From: Streptomyces sp. NBC_01264
Lineage (GTDB): Bacteria; Actinomycetota; Actinomycetes; Streptomycetales; Streptomycetaceae
NCBI RefSeq assembly: GCF_026340675.1
Contig: NZ_JAPEOX010000001.1
Coordinates: 1,302,001-1,366,000 of the forward strand
DNA length: 64,000 nt
Reading direction: 5' to 3'
Position 1 is the stretch's first letter; each line of letters begins with the position of its first letter. A program made the position numbers and the translations under genes. The notes below the pieces were generated by a model, which was given only the letters and a program-made list of their open reading frames with translations, did no database searches and had not been told where the DNA came from. Below, piece by piece: positions 7,893 through 16,618 of the stretch.

Positions 7893-8771
7893 TCAACCGC
7901 CGATCAGGAGGCGGACGAACGCCGTGCGATCGGCCTCCCGGTGCAGATCGCTCACCTGCCCGTCGCCCACCTCCACGACCCGCCAGACCCCGTCCGCGCG
8001 CAGCGCGAGGTCCGTGGTGACGAAGGCGCAGCCGAGCTCCGCGACGGCGGCCCGCACCGGTCCGAGGTCCGGCGCCGCGGCGACGGCGTACGGGCTGTCG
8101 GGGTGGGCGGTGACCAGCCGGGGCTCGCCGTCGCGCCACCAGACCCGTACCTCGCCGGCCTCGCCCTCGGCCGCCGTGAACTCCTCGAAGGCGCGCAGCA
8201 CCACCCCGCCCGCCAGGTCCCCGCCCTGGAGTTCCACGAAGCGGTTGACCACGCGGTGGACGGCGGCCCGGTCCGCGAGGTCCGGGAGGTGACAGGCCTC
8301 GGCCCACTCGTGTTTGCGGGACTTGACGTAGTCCTTGACGATGCCGGCGCGCGACGGGAGGGCCTCGGCGGCATCCGCGAGCCGGGCCGGCTCCGGGGTC
8401 CTTCCCGGGGCTGTCGCCAGCCAGCGGCTGGGCGGGGTGAGTCCGGCGAACGCCTCGTACCAGCCTGGCAGTTCGTGGGCGCGCCGGTACGCGTCCGGGG
8501 TGACGTGCAGGGCGGCTCCGCGCTCGCGCAGGGCCGCGTCGAGGTCGGCGTACCGGCCCGCCGGAATCATCCAGCCCCGGTACCAGAGCGCCCCCGCACC
8601 GGCGGGGACCCCGGCCACGGCCCGGCCGGCGTCCCCGGCGAGCAGCGCGTCGTGGTCGATGAGCGCGGTGCCGCCCCCGGCGTCGCGCACCGCGCGGGCC
8701 TCCTCGGCGAAGTGGGCGTCCGCGCGGCGCCCGTTCAGCGGATCGGAGCAGTACAGGACGGTGGTCGGCAT
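7893..8771 (-). CDS. ATP-grasp domain-containing protein (DUF4343-like)
   Basis: This 292-residue protein has a C-terminal ATP-grasp fold: IVKDYVKSRKHEW (ATP-binding lysines), RAFEEF, GEVRVWWRDGEPRLV and a closing VEVGDGQVS acid motif. The N-terminal half (about 1-120) is the pre-ATP-grasp Rossmann-like region (MPTTVLYCSDPLNGRRAD). The family uses ATP to join a carboxylate to an amine or thiol through an acyl phosphate. Directly downstream is the GNAT gene. The 151 bp upstream separate it from the divergent AAC(3) gene. The substrate is unknown. Confidence 0.82.
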   Translation of the reverse strand: MPTTVLYCSDPLNGRRADAHFAEEARAVRDAGGGTALIDHDALLAGDAGRAVAGVPAGAGALWYRGWMIPAGRYADLDAALRERGAALHVTPDAYRRAHELPGWYEAFAGLTPPSRWLATAPGRTPEPARLADAAEALPSRAGIVKDYVKSRKHEWAEACHLPDLADRAAVHRVVNRFVELQGGDLAGGVVLRAFEEFTAAEGEAGEVRVWWRDGEPRLVTAHPDSPYAVAAAPDLGPVRAAVAELGCAFVTTDLALRADGVWRVVEVGDGQVSDLHREADRTAFVRLLIGG

Positions 8772-8846
8772 GCGGACAGCCTACGGATCTCGGCGCGGGG
8801 GCGGGGGCCGGATGCACCGGGCGACCACCGGGATGATGTGATCGCC

Positions 8847-8891
8847 ACAGGAACCGGAATGCCGGGGAGCCGGAATGCCGGCGAGCCGGAA
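8847..8891. repeat. Short tandem repeat around GGAATGCCGG
   Basis: The stretch contains GCCGGAATGCCGG-type units about 18 bases long repeated about two and a half times (GGAATGCCGGGGAGCCGGAA followed by a near copy). It lies between the divergent ATP-grasp gene and the AAC(3) start. A replication-slippage product is the simplest reading. Confidence 0.6.
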
Positions 8892-8922
8892 TCGGACCCG
8901 GCCGGGAAGCGGGAGGACGTTC

Positions 8923-9726
8923 GTGCTCGGAACGGGTGAGCTGGTCGCGGGCTGGCGGGAGGCCGGCGTCGGCGAGGGCATGACGTTGATGGTGCACGCC
9001 TCGCTGTCCGCGCTGGGACGGGTGGACGGCGGCGCCGCGACGGTGGTGGCGAGCCTGCGCGAGGCCGTGGGCCCGGCGGGGACGGTGGCCGTCCCGGCGT
9101 TCACCTGGGAGGTTGCCGATCCCGACCCCGAGCACGTGGGCGCGCCGGACCCGGCGGTCGCGGCACGCCGGGCCGCGGTGCCGCTGTTCCACCCGGGACT
9201 GCCGGTCACGCGTGCGCTCGGCGCCGTACCGGAGGCCCTGCGGTCCCTGCCCGACAGCCTGCGCAGCGGACACCCGCAGGCTTCGGTGGCGGCGGTGGGC
9301 GCCCGTGCGGCGGACGTCACGGCGGGGCAGTCGCTGGGCTTCGCCCTGGGCCGGACCTCTCCGTTCGGCCGGCTGCACGACCTCGACGCGCACATCCTGC
9401 TGATCGGCGTCGGCCACAACCGGAACTCGTTCCTGCACTACGTCGAGTCCCTGGTGCCCCGGCCCCGGCTGCGGGTACGGCGGTTCCCGATGGAGGTGGC
9501 CGGCGAGCGGGTCTGGGTCGAGACCCCGGACGTGGGCAACGACAACGACACCCACTTCCCGGTCCTGGGCGCCGATTTCGAACGCCACGCGGGCATCCGG
9601 GAGTCGAAGGTGGGGGACGCGGTCTGCCGCCTCCTGCCGGTGGCCGGCCTCGTGGACTTCGCGGTGCCGCGCCTTCAAGAGCTCCTGGACACGGCGGCCG
9701 GCGCACGGGCGCACGCGTCGGGCTGA
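8923..9726 (+). CDS. AAC(3) family aminoglycoside N3-acetyltransferase-like protein
   Basis: This 267-residue protein belongs to the antibiotic N-acetyltransferase family PF02522. It has MVHASLSALGRVDGG, VAVPAFTWEV, FHPGLPVTRALGAVPEALR, SPFGRLHDLDAHILLIGVGHNRNSFLHYVE and DVGNDNDTHF. The His-rich HNRNSFLH motif is the family's acceptor/catalytic region. A GTG six bases after GGGAGG (8911-8916) is preferred over the in-frame ATG at 8875. Chromosomal copies in Streptomyces are common and need not confer resistance; some acylate other amines. The sirtuin gene starts 46 bp downstream on the same strand, so an operon is likely. Confidence 0.87.
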   Translation: MLGTGELVAGWREAGVGEGMTLMVHASLSALGRVDGGAATVVASLREAVGPAGTVAVPAFTWEVADPDPEHVGAPDPAVAARRAAVPLFHPGLPVTRALGAVPEALRSLPDSLRSGHPQASVAAVGARAADVTAGQSLGFALGRTSPFGRLHDLDAHILLIGVGHNRNSFLHYVESLVPRPRLRVRRFPMEVAGERVWVETPDVGNDNDTHFPVLGADFERHAGIRESKVGDAVCRLLPVAGLVDFAVPRLQELLDTAAGARAHASG

Positions 9727-9772
9727 GCGAAACCCTGTGGAGGAGACCGCTCCCGCTCCCTAGGCTCGGCGC

Positions 9773-10513
9773 ATGGGAAAGCCGCTCGTCGCAGTGTTCA
9801 GTGGGGCCGGGATGTCCACCGATTCGGGAATTCCCGACTATCGGGGGCCGCAGGGACTGTGGCGCCGGGAGCCCGACGCCGAAAAGCTCGTGACCTACGC
9901 GTCCTACATGGCCGATCCGGACATCCGGCGCCGGTCCTGGCTGATGCGCGCCGAGATCGGCGCCCTGGAGCCGCGGCCGAACGCCGCGCACCTCGCCGTC
10001 GCCGATCTGGAGCGTGCGGGGATCCCGCTGCGGGTGATCACGCAGAACGTGGACGGGCTGCACCAGCTCGCCGGGACCCCCGCGCGGAAGGTGTTCGAAC
10101 TGCACGGCACGGCGCGGGCGGTGGTGTGCACGGTCTGCCGTGCCCGTACCGGTATGGACGAGGCGCTGGCCCGGGTCGCCGCCGGGGAGCCCGATCCGGC
10201 CTGCCTGGCGTGTGGCGGGATCCTGAAGGCGGCGACCGTGATGTTCGGGGAGCGGCTGGACCCCGAGGTGCTGGCGCGGGCGGTCGCGGTCGCCAAGGGG
10301 TGCCAGGTCTTCGTGGCGGTGGGCTCGACGCTCCAGGTTCACCCCGCGGCCTCGCTGGCCGGGATGGCCGCGGAGGCCGGGGCCCGCCTGATCATCATGA
10401 ACGCCGAGGAGACCCCGTACGACTCCCTCGCCGACGAGGTGATCCGGGAGCCCATCGGGACGGCGCTGCCCGCCCTGCTGGCGCGGATCGCCTCGGACGG
10501 CGCGCGCCGCTAG
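9773..10513 (+). CDS. cobB: SIR2-family NAD-dependent protein deacylase
   Basis: This 246-residue protein is a class III-like bacterial sirtuin. It shows the NAD-binding GAGMSTDSGIPDYRG (11-25), QNVDGLHQ (91-98), catalytic His111 in ELHGT, and a zinc ribbon formed by Cys119, Cys122, Cys144 and Cys147. The C-terminal VAVGSTLQVHPAA and IIMNAEETP are the second Rossmann part. The enzyme removes acetyl or acyl groups from lysines using NAD. Its place 46 bp after an acetyltransferase-fold gene suggests coordinated expression. The full set of catalytic residues is present. Confidence 0.92.
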   Translation: MGKPLVAVFSGAGMSTDSGIPDYRGPQGLWRREPDAEKLVTYASYMADPDIRRRSWLMRAEIGALEPRPNAAHLAVADLERAGIPLRVITQNVDGLHQLAGTPARKVFELHGTARAVVCTVCRARTGMDEALARVAAGEPDPACLACGGILKAATVMFGERLDPEVLARAVAVAKGCQVFVAVGSTLQVHPAASLAGMAAEAGARLIIMNAEETPYDSLADEVIREPIGTALPALLARIASDGARR

Positions 10514-10519
10514 CTGCGA

Positions 10520-10548
10520 GGGTGCCCGGCAGCCGGTGTCGGGCACCC
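10520..10548. terminator. Hairpin between the convergent sirtuin and VOC genes
   Basis: GGGTGCCCGGCA (10520-10531) pairs with TGTCGGGCACCC (10537-10548) over 12 positions, with one G-T pair. It starts seven bases after the sirtuin stop at 10513. A bidirectional terminator is likely. Confidence 0.7.
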
Positions 10549-10569
10549 GCCGGCCCGCCCCGGACCGGC

Positions 10570-11052
10570 TCAGCCCGCGTCCGCCGCCCGCCGCATCTCC
10601 GCCACGTCGAGCTTCTTCATCTTCATCATCGCCGCCGACGCCCGGGCGGCCCGCCCCGGGTCGGGATCGGAGATCAGCTCGATCGCCCCGGCCGGGATGA
10701 CCTGCCAGGACAGCCCGAACTTGTCCTTGACCCAGCCGCAGGCGGACTCCGCACCGCCGTCGGCGGTCAGCGCCTCGTAGTAGTAGTCCGCCTCGGCGTC
10801 GTCGGCGCAGTTGATCTGGAAGGAGACGGCCTCGGTGAAGGGGAACTGCGGGCCGCCGTTGAGGCCGACGAACTTCTGGCCGTTGATCTCGAACTCGACG
10901 ACCATGACCTCGCCCGCGACGCCGGGGCTCCCCTCCGGGTAGTAGCCCACGCGGCCGCGCTCGCCGTCCTTGAAGACGGACAGGTAGTAGTCGGCGGCGG
11001 CCTCCGCCGCGCCGTCGAACCACAGACACGTGGTGAAGGGGTTGCTCGCCAT
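10570..11052 (-). CDS. VOC family protein (PhnB-like, 3-demethylubiquinone methyltransferase-like fold)
   Basis: This 160-residue protein begins MASNPFTTCLWFDGAAEAAADYY. The ATG at 11052 is set five bases after GGAGG, so an upstream in-frame start at 11163 is rejected. It contains the vicinal-oxygen-chelate fold of the PhnB type: INGQKFVGLNGGPQFPFTEAVSF, CADDAEADYYYEAL, CGWVKDKFGLSWQVIP and a C-terminal AAMMKMKKLDVAEM helix. These proteins are widespread and mostly uncharacterised, with metal-binding residues often incomplete. It is convergent with the sirtuin gene. Confidence 0.85.
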   Translation of the reverse strand: MASNPFTTCLWFDGAAEAAADYYLSVFKDGERGRVGYYPEGSPGVAGEVMVVEFEINGQKFVGLNGGPQFPFTEAVSFQINCADDAEADYYYEALTADGGAESACGWVKDKFGLSWQVIPAGAIELISDPDPGRAARASAAMMKMKKLDVAEMRRAADAG

Positions 11053-11177
11053 GACTGCCTCCGGAGTGTGCGGCGGGGCGGGGAATCCGTCCCGCACATA
11101 CAGACCGGCCCCGGCCCCGAAACTCATCGGTGGGGCCGGGGCCGGTCCGTATCCGGTCCGCACTTCACTCCCGCGGG

Positions 11178-14100
11178 CTACATCTCGAGCATGCGATCGA
11201 CGATCCGGCGGGCTGCCTGCCCGTCGTCCAGGTCGCAGAACTCCTCACGGAACGCCGCCCGCGCCTGCGCGTACCGCGTGCCCACCTCGTCCGCGTTCCG
11301 TACGGCCTCGATCAGGCTCGCCGAATCCCTGAGCAGCGGGCCCGGGGCCTTCTTCTCCAGGTCGAAGCTGAAGCCGCGGAGGGTGTCGCGGTAGTGCTCC
11401 AGGTCGTACGTGAAGAGCAGGACCGGCCGGTCGGTGTGCGCGAAGTCGAAGATCGCGGAGGAGTAGTCCGAGATCAGCACGTCGGCGACGAGCAGCAGGT
11501 CGGTGGCGTCGGGCCAGTGCGACACGTCGACGACGAACCCGTCGCGGACGCCTTCGCGCACCTGCTCGGTGACCTTGTGGTGGCTGCGGATCAGCAGGAC
11601 GTGGTCCTCGCCGAGCTCGCGCCGGGCCGCGTCCAGGTCGATCCGCTGGTCGAGCTTGTAGCCCGAGGTGAGCGTCCAGCCCTCGAGGTTCTCCCGCCAC
11701 GTGGGCATGTAGAGGACGACCTTCTTGCCCTCCGGCAGGCCGAGCCGCCGGCGGACCTCCGCGATCCGCTCCGCGTCGGGGCGCACCAGCGCGTCCGTGC
11801 GCGGGCTGCCCGACTCGACGACCTCGCCCTCGTAGCCGAGCGCCCGCTTCAGTACCGGGGTGGCGTACGAGCCCGGGGAGGCGAGCAGGGACCACTGCGC
11901 GCTGTCGTGCTCCAGCGCCTCCAGCACCTCGGGGCTGGTGTAGTAGTCGTGCGTGAAGTCGTAGCCGATCTGCTTCAGCGGCGTACCGTGCCACGTCTGC
12001 ACGACGGTCTGGCCGGGGCGGCGGCGGAAGGCGAGCGGCACGCTGTCGTTGACCACGTAGTACCGGGCCCGCGCGAGCAGTTCCCAGAATTCGAGGCTGT
12101 CGTACTGGACCGCGCGCGCGGTCTCCGGGACCTCGGCGCGGCCGTCGCGCACCAGCCAGACGTGTTCGAGCTTCTCGCCGCGCCGCAGGAGTTCCTCGTG
12201 GACGGCGCGGGGCGAGTCGCCGGCGCCGTGCCCCTGGAAGGCGTCGTAGAGCACGACGTCCTTGAGCGGGAGGGCCCTCTGTGCCGGGTACGTGACATCG
12301 CGCGCGACCCGCTGCGCGTAGCGCGAGCGGTCGTGCGGGCTGAGCATCGGGTCGGCGACCAGCACGACGCGGTCGTAGAGGCGCGATTCGACGCGCATCC
12401 GGCGGCCCAGGGCCGTGACGGCGTGGGGTCCCGAGTACAGGGCGGTCGGGGAGAACTGCAGCGGGACGCCCCGGTCCACGCCGAGCAGGCTCGCCGTGGC
12501 TCCGCCCTGGGAGGCCGGGCGCAGCGTGGGCCACCAGCGGCCCTGCGGCAGCGGGACGCGGCCGGCGCGGTTCTCGGGGAACGCCGGCTCGAAGGAGGCT
12601 TCGAAGGCATCCCCGTCGCGGGTGACGGGGTAGCTGAACTCCACGCCGGCCGCGTTGTGCAGGACCAGTTCGTAGGGCTCGTCCAGGGGGGCGGCGAACC
12701 GGCCCCGGAGCGTCAGGGCACCGTTCCCGGCCTCGACGGTGTCGACCAGCGGAGGGGAGGGCTGGATCGAGAGGATGAGGTGTCCGGTGGTGTGGCGCTT
12801 GGCGAAGAGGGCCCGGCCGGGCTCCCCGTCGGGCAGCGGGACGACCAGTCCGGTGAACCCTGCACGCTCGTCGAGCACCAGGCGGCGTTCGGCGCCGTCG
12901 GCGCCGATCACGGTCAGGCTCCACGGCTTCGGGGACCACTGGCCGGGCACGCCCGGGGCGGCGGGGACGTCGGCCAGACCGGCCAGCGGAAGCCGCACGG
13001 TGAAGGGGATCCGGCCGCCCTCACCGGCGGGAGCGGTCTCCAGCGGAAGGTTGAGCGTGGCCCTGCTGGAGGCGTGCACCGCGCGCAGGGTGGCTCCGGC
13101 GCCGACCTCGGCGGCGAGCTCGCCCGACACCTCGATGTCGTCACCGTCCAGGCGGACGTCCAGGGCGCGGGCGCGGACGATCTCGACCTGGACGCTGAAG
13201 AGACCGCCGGTGCTCGGCACGAGACGTACGTCCGGGGCGACCCAGTGCGCGGGCGGGTTCTGTCCGCTGTCGTGCTCGCCGTGCGAGAGCCGCTCGCGGT
13301 GCAGACCGCCGGCGCCGGTGGCGATGACGGAGCCGGTCCACACGCCTTCGTTCCACTGGCCGCCCGTCTGGAAGGCGGTGGCGTCGATGACGGCGCTGAA
13401 TCCGGCCCAGTCGGCATGGCGCAGGGTGAGGTGCGGGGAGTTCGCCGTGGCGAGGGGCGAGGCGACCGTGCGGGTGGTGACCACGGCCCGGCGGGGCTTG
13501 CTCTTGCCCTTGCGCTTGCCCTGTTCGCGGAAGACCAGCATCTTGCGGGAGCCGAGGCGGCTCTCGGCGCCCAGCAGTCCGGGTACGGCGTAGCCGCGCA
13601 ACAGCAGCTTGCCGTCGGCCCATTGGGCCTGCTCCACGCGGCTGATGACGTGTCGTTCGCTCGGGCCGACGGCGAGGACCTTCGCGGGGACCGGCGCCTT
13701 GAGGAAGGGGAAGTCGGCCTGCGGGCGGGCCAGTCCCTTGACCGGCACGCTGTGGTGGAACGCGCGCTGGTGCCGGACGAGGGCCACGAACTCCTCGATC
13801 CGGCCCTGCTCCGCGAGGTAGGCCTTCAGACGGTCCCCGATCGGCAGGTCGGGCCAGGTTCCGGTGCCCATCTCCCGGACGAGGCCGCCGACTTCCTTGG
13901 CGAAGGCGGCACGGTAGTCGGCGCCGCCTTCGGGAACGAACTTGTAGAGGAGCTGGAGTTCCTCGGTCAGCAGGTTGCGGTCGTAGTCGCGCAGGTGACG
14001 GGCGTGGGCGGCGTCCTGCTTGCGCTGGAGGGCCTCGCGGACCAGTCGGATGGAGGTGACCCGGTCGATGACCGAGGCCGGGTCGGTGGTCCGCTGGGTG

Positions 14101-14756
14101 ATGGAGCGCTCACCGGTTTCCCGGACGCGCCAGTGGTAGACGCACTCGCCGATGACGTCGACGCTCTTGGCGAGGTAGTGGGCGGGGATGGAGACGGGGG
14201 CGTCCTCGTAGAGGATGCCTTCCGGGTACTGGAAGGCATGCTCGTCCCAGAAGCTGCGCCGGTAGACCTTGTTCCACGCGGTGCGGTCGGTGACCAGCGC
14301 CGGGAACTTCGAGACGTGGGTCTTCAGCCGGGTCGATGCGAAGGCGACCCGGTGTCCCCAGGCCTGCTGCATGCCGACGGAGCGGAAGCGCTTGACGTTG
14401 CCGGCCGCGAAGTCGGAGCCGGTCTTGTCGAGGGCGTCGATCATGCGCTGGTAGGCGTTCGGCGGCAGGGTGTCGTCGCTGTCGACGAAGGCCAGGAACT
14501 CGCTGTCCGGGCTGATGTGCCGGGCGCCGGCGTTGCGGGCCGCGCCGAGTCCGGCGTTCTTCTGGAGGACCAGCCGGAAGCGATCGTCCCGGTCCACGAA
14601 GGCCTGAGCCAGTGCCGCGCTGCCGTCGGTGGATCCGTCGTCGAGGAGGACGACTTCGAAGTCACCGAAAGTCTGTGCCGCGATGGACTCCAGGCACTCG
14701 TCGAGGTAGAGCTCGACGTTGTAGACGGGCACGACGATGCTCAGACGCGGTGGCAT
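11178..14756 (-). CDS. Bifunctional GT2 glycosyltransferase / CDP-glycerol:glycerophosphate glycerophosphotransferase (TagF-like)
   Basis: This 1192-residue fusion starts with a GT-A family-2 glycosyltransferase (about 1-330): LSIVVPVYNVELYLDECL, VLLDDGSTDGS and the DxD-like FVDSDDTLPP. A middle region (about 380-770) of beta-rich repeats resembles the linker or stalk of such fusions. The C-terminus (about 790-1190) is a CDP-glycerol glycerophosphotransferase: VVNDSVPLAF, QTWHGTPLKQIGYD, VLYMPTWREN, LLIRSHHKV and LISDYSSAIFDF. Together these parts polymerise a glycerol- or polyol-phosphate chain with sugar decoration, at the inner face of the membrane. It is transcribed alone after an A/T-rich promoter region. 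No dedicated export genes are visible in the window. Confidence 0.93.
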   Translation of the reverse strand: MPPRLSIVVPVYNVELYLDECLESIAAQTFGDFEVVLLDDGSTDGSAALAQAFVDRDDRFRLVLQKNAGLGAARNAGARHISPDSEFLAFVDSDDTLPPNAYQRMIDALDKTGSDFAAGNVKRFRSVGMQQAWGHRVAFASTRLKTHVSKFPALVTDRTAWNKVYRRSFWDEHAFQYPEGILYEDAPVSIPAHYLAKSVDVIGECVYHWRVRETGERSITQRTTDPASVIDRVTSIRLVREALQRKQDAAHARHLRDYDRNLLTEELQLLYKFVPEGGADYRAAFAKEVGGLVREMGTGTWPDLPIGDRLKAYLAEQGRIEEFVALVRHQRAFHHSVPVKGLARPQADFPFLKAPVPAKVLAVGPSERHVISRVEQAQWADGKLLLRGYAVPGLLGAESRLGSRKMLVFREQGKRKGKSKPRRAVVTTRTVASPLATANSPHLTLRHADWAGFSAVIDATAFQTGGQWNEGVWTGSVIATGAGGLHRERLSHGEHDSGQNPPAHWVAPDVRLVPSTGGLFSVQVEIVRARALDVRLDGDDIEVSGELAAEVGAGATLRAVHASSRATLNLPLETAPAGEGGRIPFTVRLPLAGLADVPAAPGVPGQWSPKPWSLTVIGADGAERRLVLDERAGFTGLVVPLPDGEPGRALFAKRHTTGHLILSIQPSPPLVDTVEAGNGALTLRGRFAAPLDEPYELVLHNAAGVEFSYPVTRDGDAFEASFEPAFPENRAGRVPLPQGRWWPTLRPASQGGATASLLGVDRGVPLQFSPTALYSGPHAVTALGRRMRVESRLYDRVVLVADPMLSPHDRSRYAQRVARDVTYPAQRALPLKDVVLYDAFQGHGAGDSPRAVHEELLRRGEKLEHVWLVRDGRAEVPETARAVQYDSLEFWELLARARYYVVNDSVPLAFRRRPGQTVVQTWHGTPLKQIGYDFTHDYYTSPEVLEALEHDSAQWSLLASPGSYATPVLKRALGYEGEVVESGSPRTDALVRPDAERIAEVRRRLGLPEGKKVVLYMPTWRENLEGWTLTSGYKLDQRIDLDAARRELGEDHVLLIRSHHKVTEQVREGVRDGFVVDVSHWPDATDLLLVADVLISDYSSAIFDFAHTDRPVLLFTYDLEHYRDTLRGFSFDLEKKAPGPLLRDSASLIEAVRNADEVGTRYAQARAAFREEFCDLDDGQAARRIVDRMLEM

Positions 14757-14917
14757 GGGTGGCGGCTTCTCCAGCTCAATAACACTATGATGATCAGTCG
14801 ATTACAGCATCTTACGCTGTAGTGAGATGATAAAAATCGGTCATCTCGGGCATAAGTTGAGAAGCTGCGGGGCGGGCGGCCATGAGTTCAGCCGCCCGCC
14901 ACCTCGCCGTCATCGGA
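14757..14917. promoter_or_regulatory. A/T-rich promoter region with inverted repeat upstream of the GT2-TagF gene
   Basis: This gap is strikingly A/T-rich compared with its surroundings, especially 14778-14865. It contains an inverted repeat TACAGC-N7-GCTGTA (14803-14808 and 14816-14821), 47-65 bp upstream of the ATG at 14756. The position fits a promoter/operator for the teichoic-acid-type gene. Confidence 0.5.
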
Positions 14918-15292
14918 TCAGACTTCCAGCTCCGCCTCGATCTTCTTCAGCTGGTGCCGGGCCATCGCGAGATTCGCCCGCTTGCTGTCGAGCGCGAGGT
15001 AGAGGAAGAGCCCCGCGGATCCCCGACCCTTCAGGAGCCGGATGAGGTGGTACTGGCTTCCGAGCGTGATGAGGATGTCCTCGATGTCGTCCTTCAGGCC
15101 GAGCATCTCCATCGTGCGGAGCTTGGCCCGCACGACGTCGGTGTTGCCCGCGGCGGCGACCGTGAGGTCGAGGTCCTTTCCGCCGCCGATGGTGCCGAGG
15201 GCCATACCGCTGCTGCAGTCGACCAGGGCGACGCCGAGCACGCCTTCGATGGTGGTGGTGGCTTCCTTGAGCGATGTCTCCACGTTGGCCAT
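14918..15292 (-). CDS. Roadblock/LC7-like domain protein (third gene of the operon)
   Basis: This 124-residue protein begins [37 protein letters not shown]; the ATG at 15292 follows an AGAGGA ribosome site. The short alpha/beta single domain, with the A-L-V-D-x-S-S-G-M-A-L-G strand pair and a C-terminal [17 protein letters not shown] helix, is typical of Roadblock/LC7 proteins, which usually act as dimeric partners of small GTPases such as MglA. It shares the V-D-x-S-S-G-x-A-L-G-T core with the gene at 16615, so they look like paralogues. It is the last of four same-strand genes. Confidence 0.75.
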   Translation of the reverse strand: MANVETSLKEATTTIEGVLGVALVDCSSGMALGTIGGGKDLDLTVAAAGNTDVVRAKLRTMEMLGLKDDIEDILITLGSQYHLIRLLKGRGSAGLFLYLALDSKRANLAMARHQLKKIEAELEV

Positions 15293-15356
15293 GGCTGTTC
15301 CTCTTTCTCTTCGCTTCTCTTCGGTGTCCTGGACGTGTTCGGTCGGTACGGGTCGG

Positions 15357-15767
15357 TCAGGAGCCCGGGCCGCGACGGCCGAGGCTCTGGTCGATCAGCT
15401 CCGCTATGCGCAGGCTGGAACGGCGGGCCTCCAGGTGGAGCCGGCCGACGTTGACGCGCGGCTCCGCGATCAGGGTCAGTACGGCCGCCTCGCCCGCCGC
15501 GTAGGTGGCGACGTAGCCGTCCTCCCCGCGCACGAGCAGCTCGCGGAACCCGCCCTGCCCGGTGCAGTCACTGAGCCGCTGGGCCACTCCGAGGGCCGCG
15601 GCGGTCAGGGCCGCCACGGATTCCGCCTCGGCGGCGGCGCTGTCGTGGGCCAGGACCAGGCCGTCGACGCTCGCGGCGAGGGCGCCGCCCAGCTGCGGGA
15701 CCCGGGCCCGCAGCCGGCGGAGCTCGGCGAGTATCTCGGCCTCGGCTTCGGCGGGCACCGTACTCAT
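15357..15767 (-). CDS. Roadblock/LC7 domain protein (second in the operon)
   Basis: This 136-residue protein begins [20 protein letters not shown]; the ATG at 15767 follows AGGAGAAGG. The Roadblock core is clear: [66 protein letters not shown] and [19 protein letters not shown]. It resembles the CvnB-type Roadblock proteins of Streptomyces conservons, but the neighbouring cvnA, cvnC and cvnD types are absent. Roadblock proteins usually dimerise and regulate small GTPases. It lies 71 bp after the DUF4388-like gene. Confidence 0.85.
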   Translation of the reverse strand: MSTVPAEAEAEILAELRRLRARVPQLGGALAASVDGLVLAHDSAAAEAESVAALTAAALGVAQRLSDCTGQGGFRELLVRGEDGYVATYAAGEAAVLTLIAEPRVNVGRLHLEARRSSLRIAELIDQSLGRRGPGS

Positions 15768-15838
15768 GTCGGACCTTCTCCTTTCGGACTGCCGCCGCTC
15801 GGAACGGTCGCCGCGCTGGGCGGCTCGCAGCGGGAGCC

Positions 15839-16618
15839 TCACAGGCTTGCCTCCAGTGCGTCGCGTAACCGGCGCAGCAGCGCCACGTCCGGGGACTGCG
15901 CCTGCGTCATCCAGTCGGGCAGCGATGCCTCCGCCGCGGCGGCGGGGGCCGGCGCGTGCGGGGTCTCGACCAGCCCGGCCGCCGCGAGGCGTCGTACGTC
16001 GAGCAGGGTGTGGAAGGCCGGCCGGCCCAGCACCCAGGCGAGGTCCGCCGGAGTCCGTACCCCGTCGGCCAAGTCGAGCAGGATCCGCTGGCGGGCGGTG
16101 ACGGTCTGCCCGGGAGCGGCGGCCCGGGGCACGACCGGGGAGGTGTCCAGCAGCGGATAGGGCCAGACCGCGTCGAGCAGTTCACGGCGGCGGCAGGTCT
16201 CCCGCTCGACGGCGGCGGCCGGAACGGAGCGGACGGAGCCGATCCAGTGGGTGGCCCCGCGCCGGAACCGGGAGGGGCCGCTGCCCGGGGAGAGCGCGAA
16301 GAAGGCGGCGTCGAAGATCGCGGCGAGGTGGCATATCTCCAGCTCGCCGCCCGCGAGCCCCCCGCTGTCGACGAGGAACCGGGCGACTTGGCGGCGGGCG
16401 CCGGCCTCGTTCACGGCTTCGGTCCAGCGCTCGGGGGTGAGGCCCCCGCCGGTGGTGAGCAGGACGTCGAGTCCGGGGGTGGCCGGGCTCTCCGCGTGCA
16501 CCACCCGGCCGTTCTCCAGGAAGAGCGTGCCGCGCTCCCGGAACAGCGCGCCGGTCGCCCGCTCGGCGGCGAGCCGGGTGAGCAGCGGGGAGACGGCGAC
16601 CGTGGCGACGGCGGTCAT
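15839..16618 (-). CDS. DUF4388-like / transcriptional-regulator-like protein
   Basis: This 259-residue protein overlaps the end of the upstream Roadblock gene by four bases (ATGA at 16615-16618), which indicates tight translational coupling. The N-terminal part (about 1-100) has SPLLTRLAAERATGALF, GTLFLENGRVVHAESPATPGLDVLLTTGG and EAGARRQVARFLVDSG, a pattern of DUF4388 (PATAN-type) domains found with Roadblock and gliding/GTPase systems. The middle and C-terminal parts contain a winged-helix-like segment (QRILLDLADGVRTPADLAWVLGRPAFHTLLDVRRLAAAGLVE). It may connect the Roadblock proteins to DNA or to another partner. The function is unknown. Confidence 0.7.
   Translation of the reverse strand: MTAVATVAVSPLLTRLAAERATGALFRERGTLFLENGRVVHAESPATPGLDVLLTTGGGLTPERWTEAVNEAGARRQVARFLVDSGGLAGGELEICHLAAIFDAAFFALSPGSGPSRFRRGATHWIGSVRSVPAAAVERETCRRRELLDAVWPYPLLDTSPVVPRAAAPGQTVTARQRILLDLADGVRTPADLAWVLGRPAFHTLLDVRRLAAAGLVETPHAPAPAAAAEASLPDWMTQAQSPDVALLRRLRDALEASL

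Noticed and set aside
8875..8922. ATG at 8875 as AAC(3) start
   Set aside because: The GTG at 8923 has a clean GGGAGG six bases upstream and gives a family-typical length; the ATG lies within a tandem repeat.
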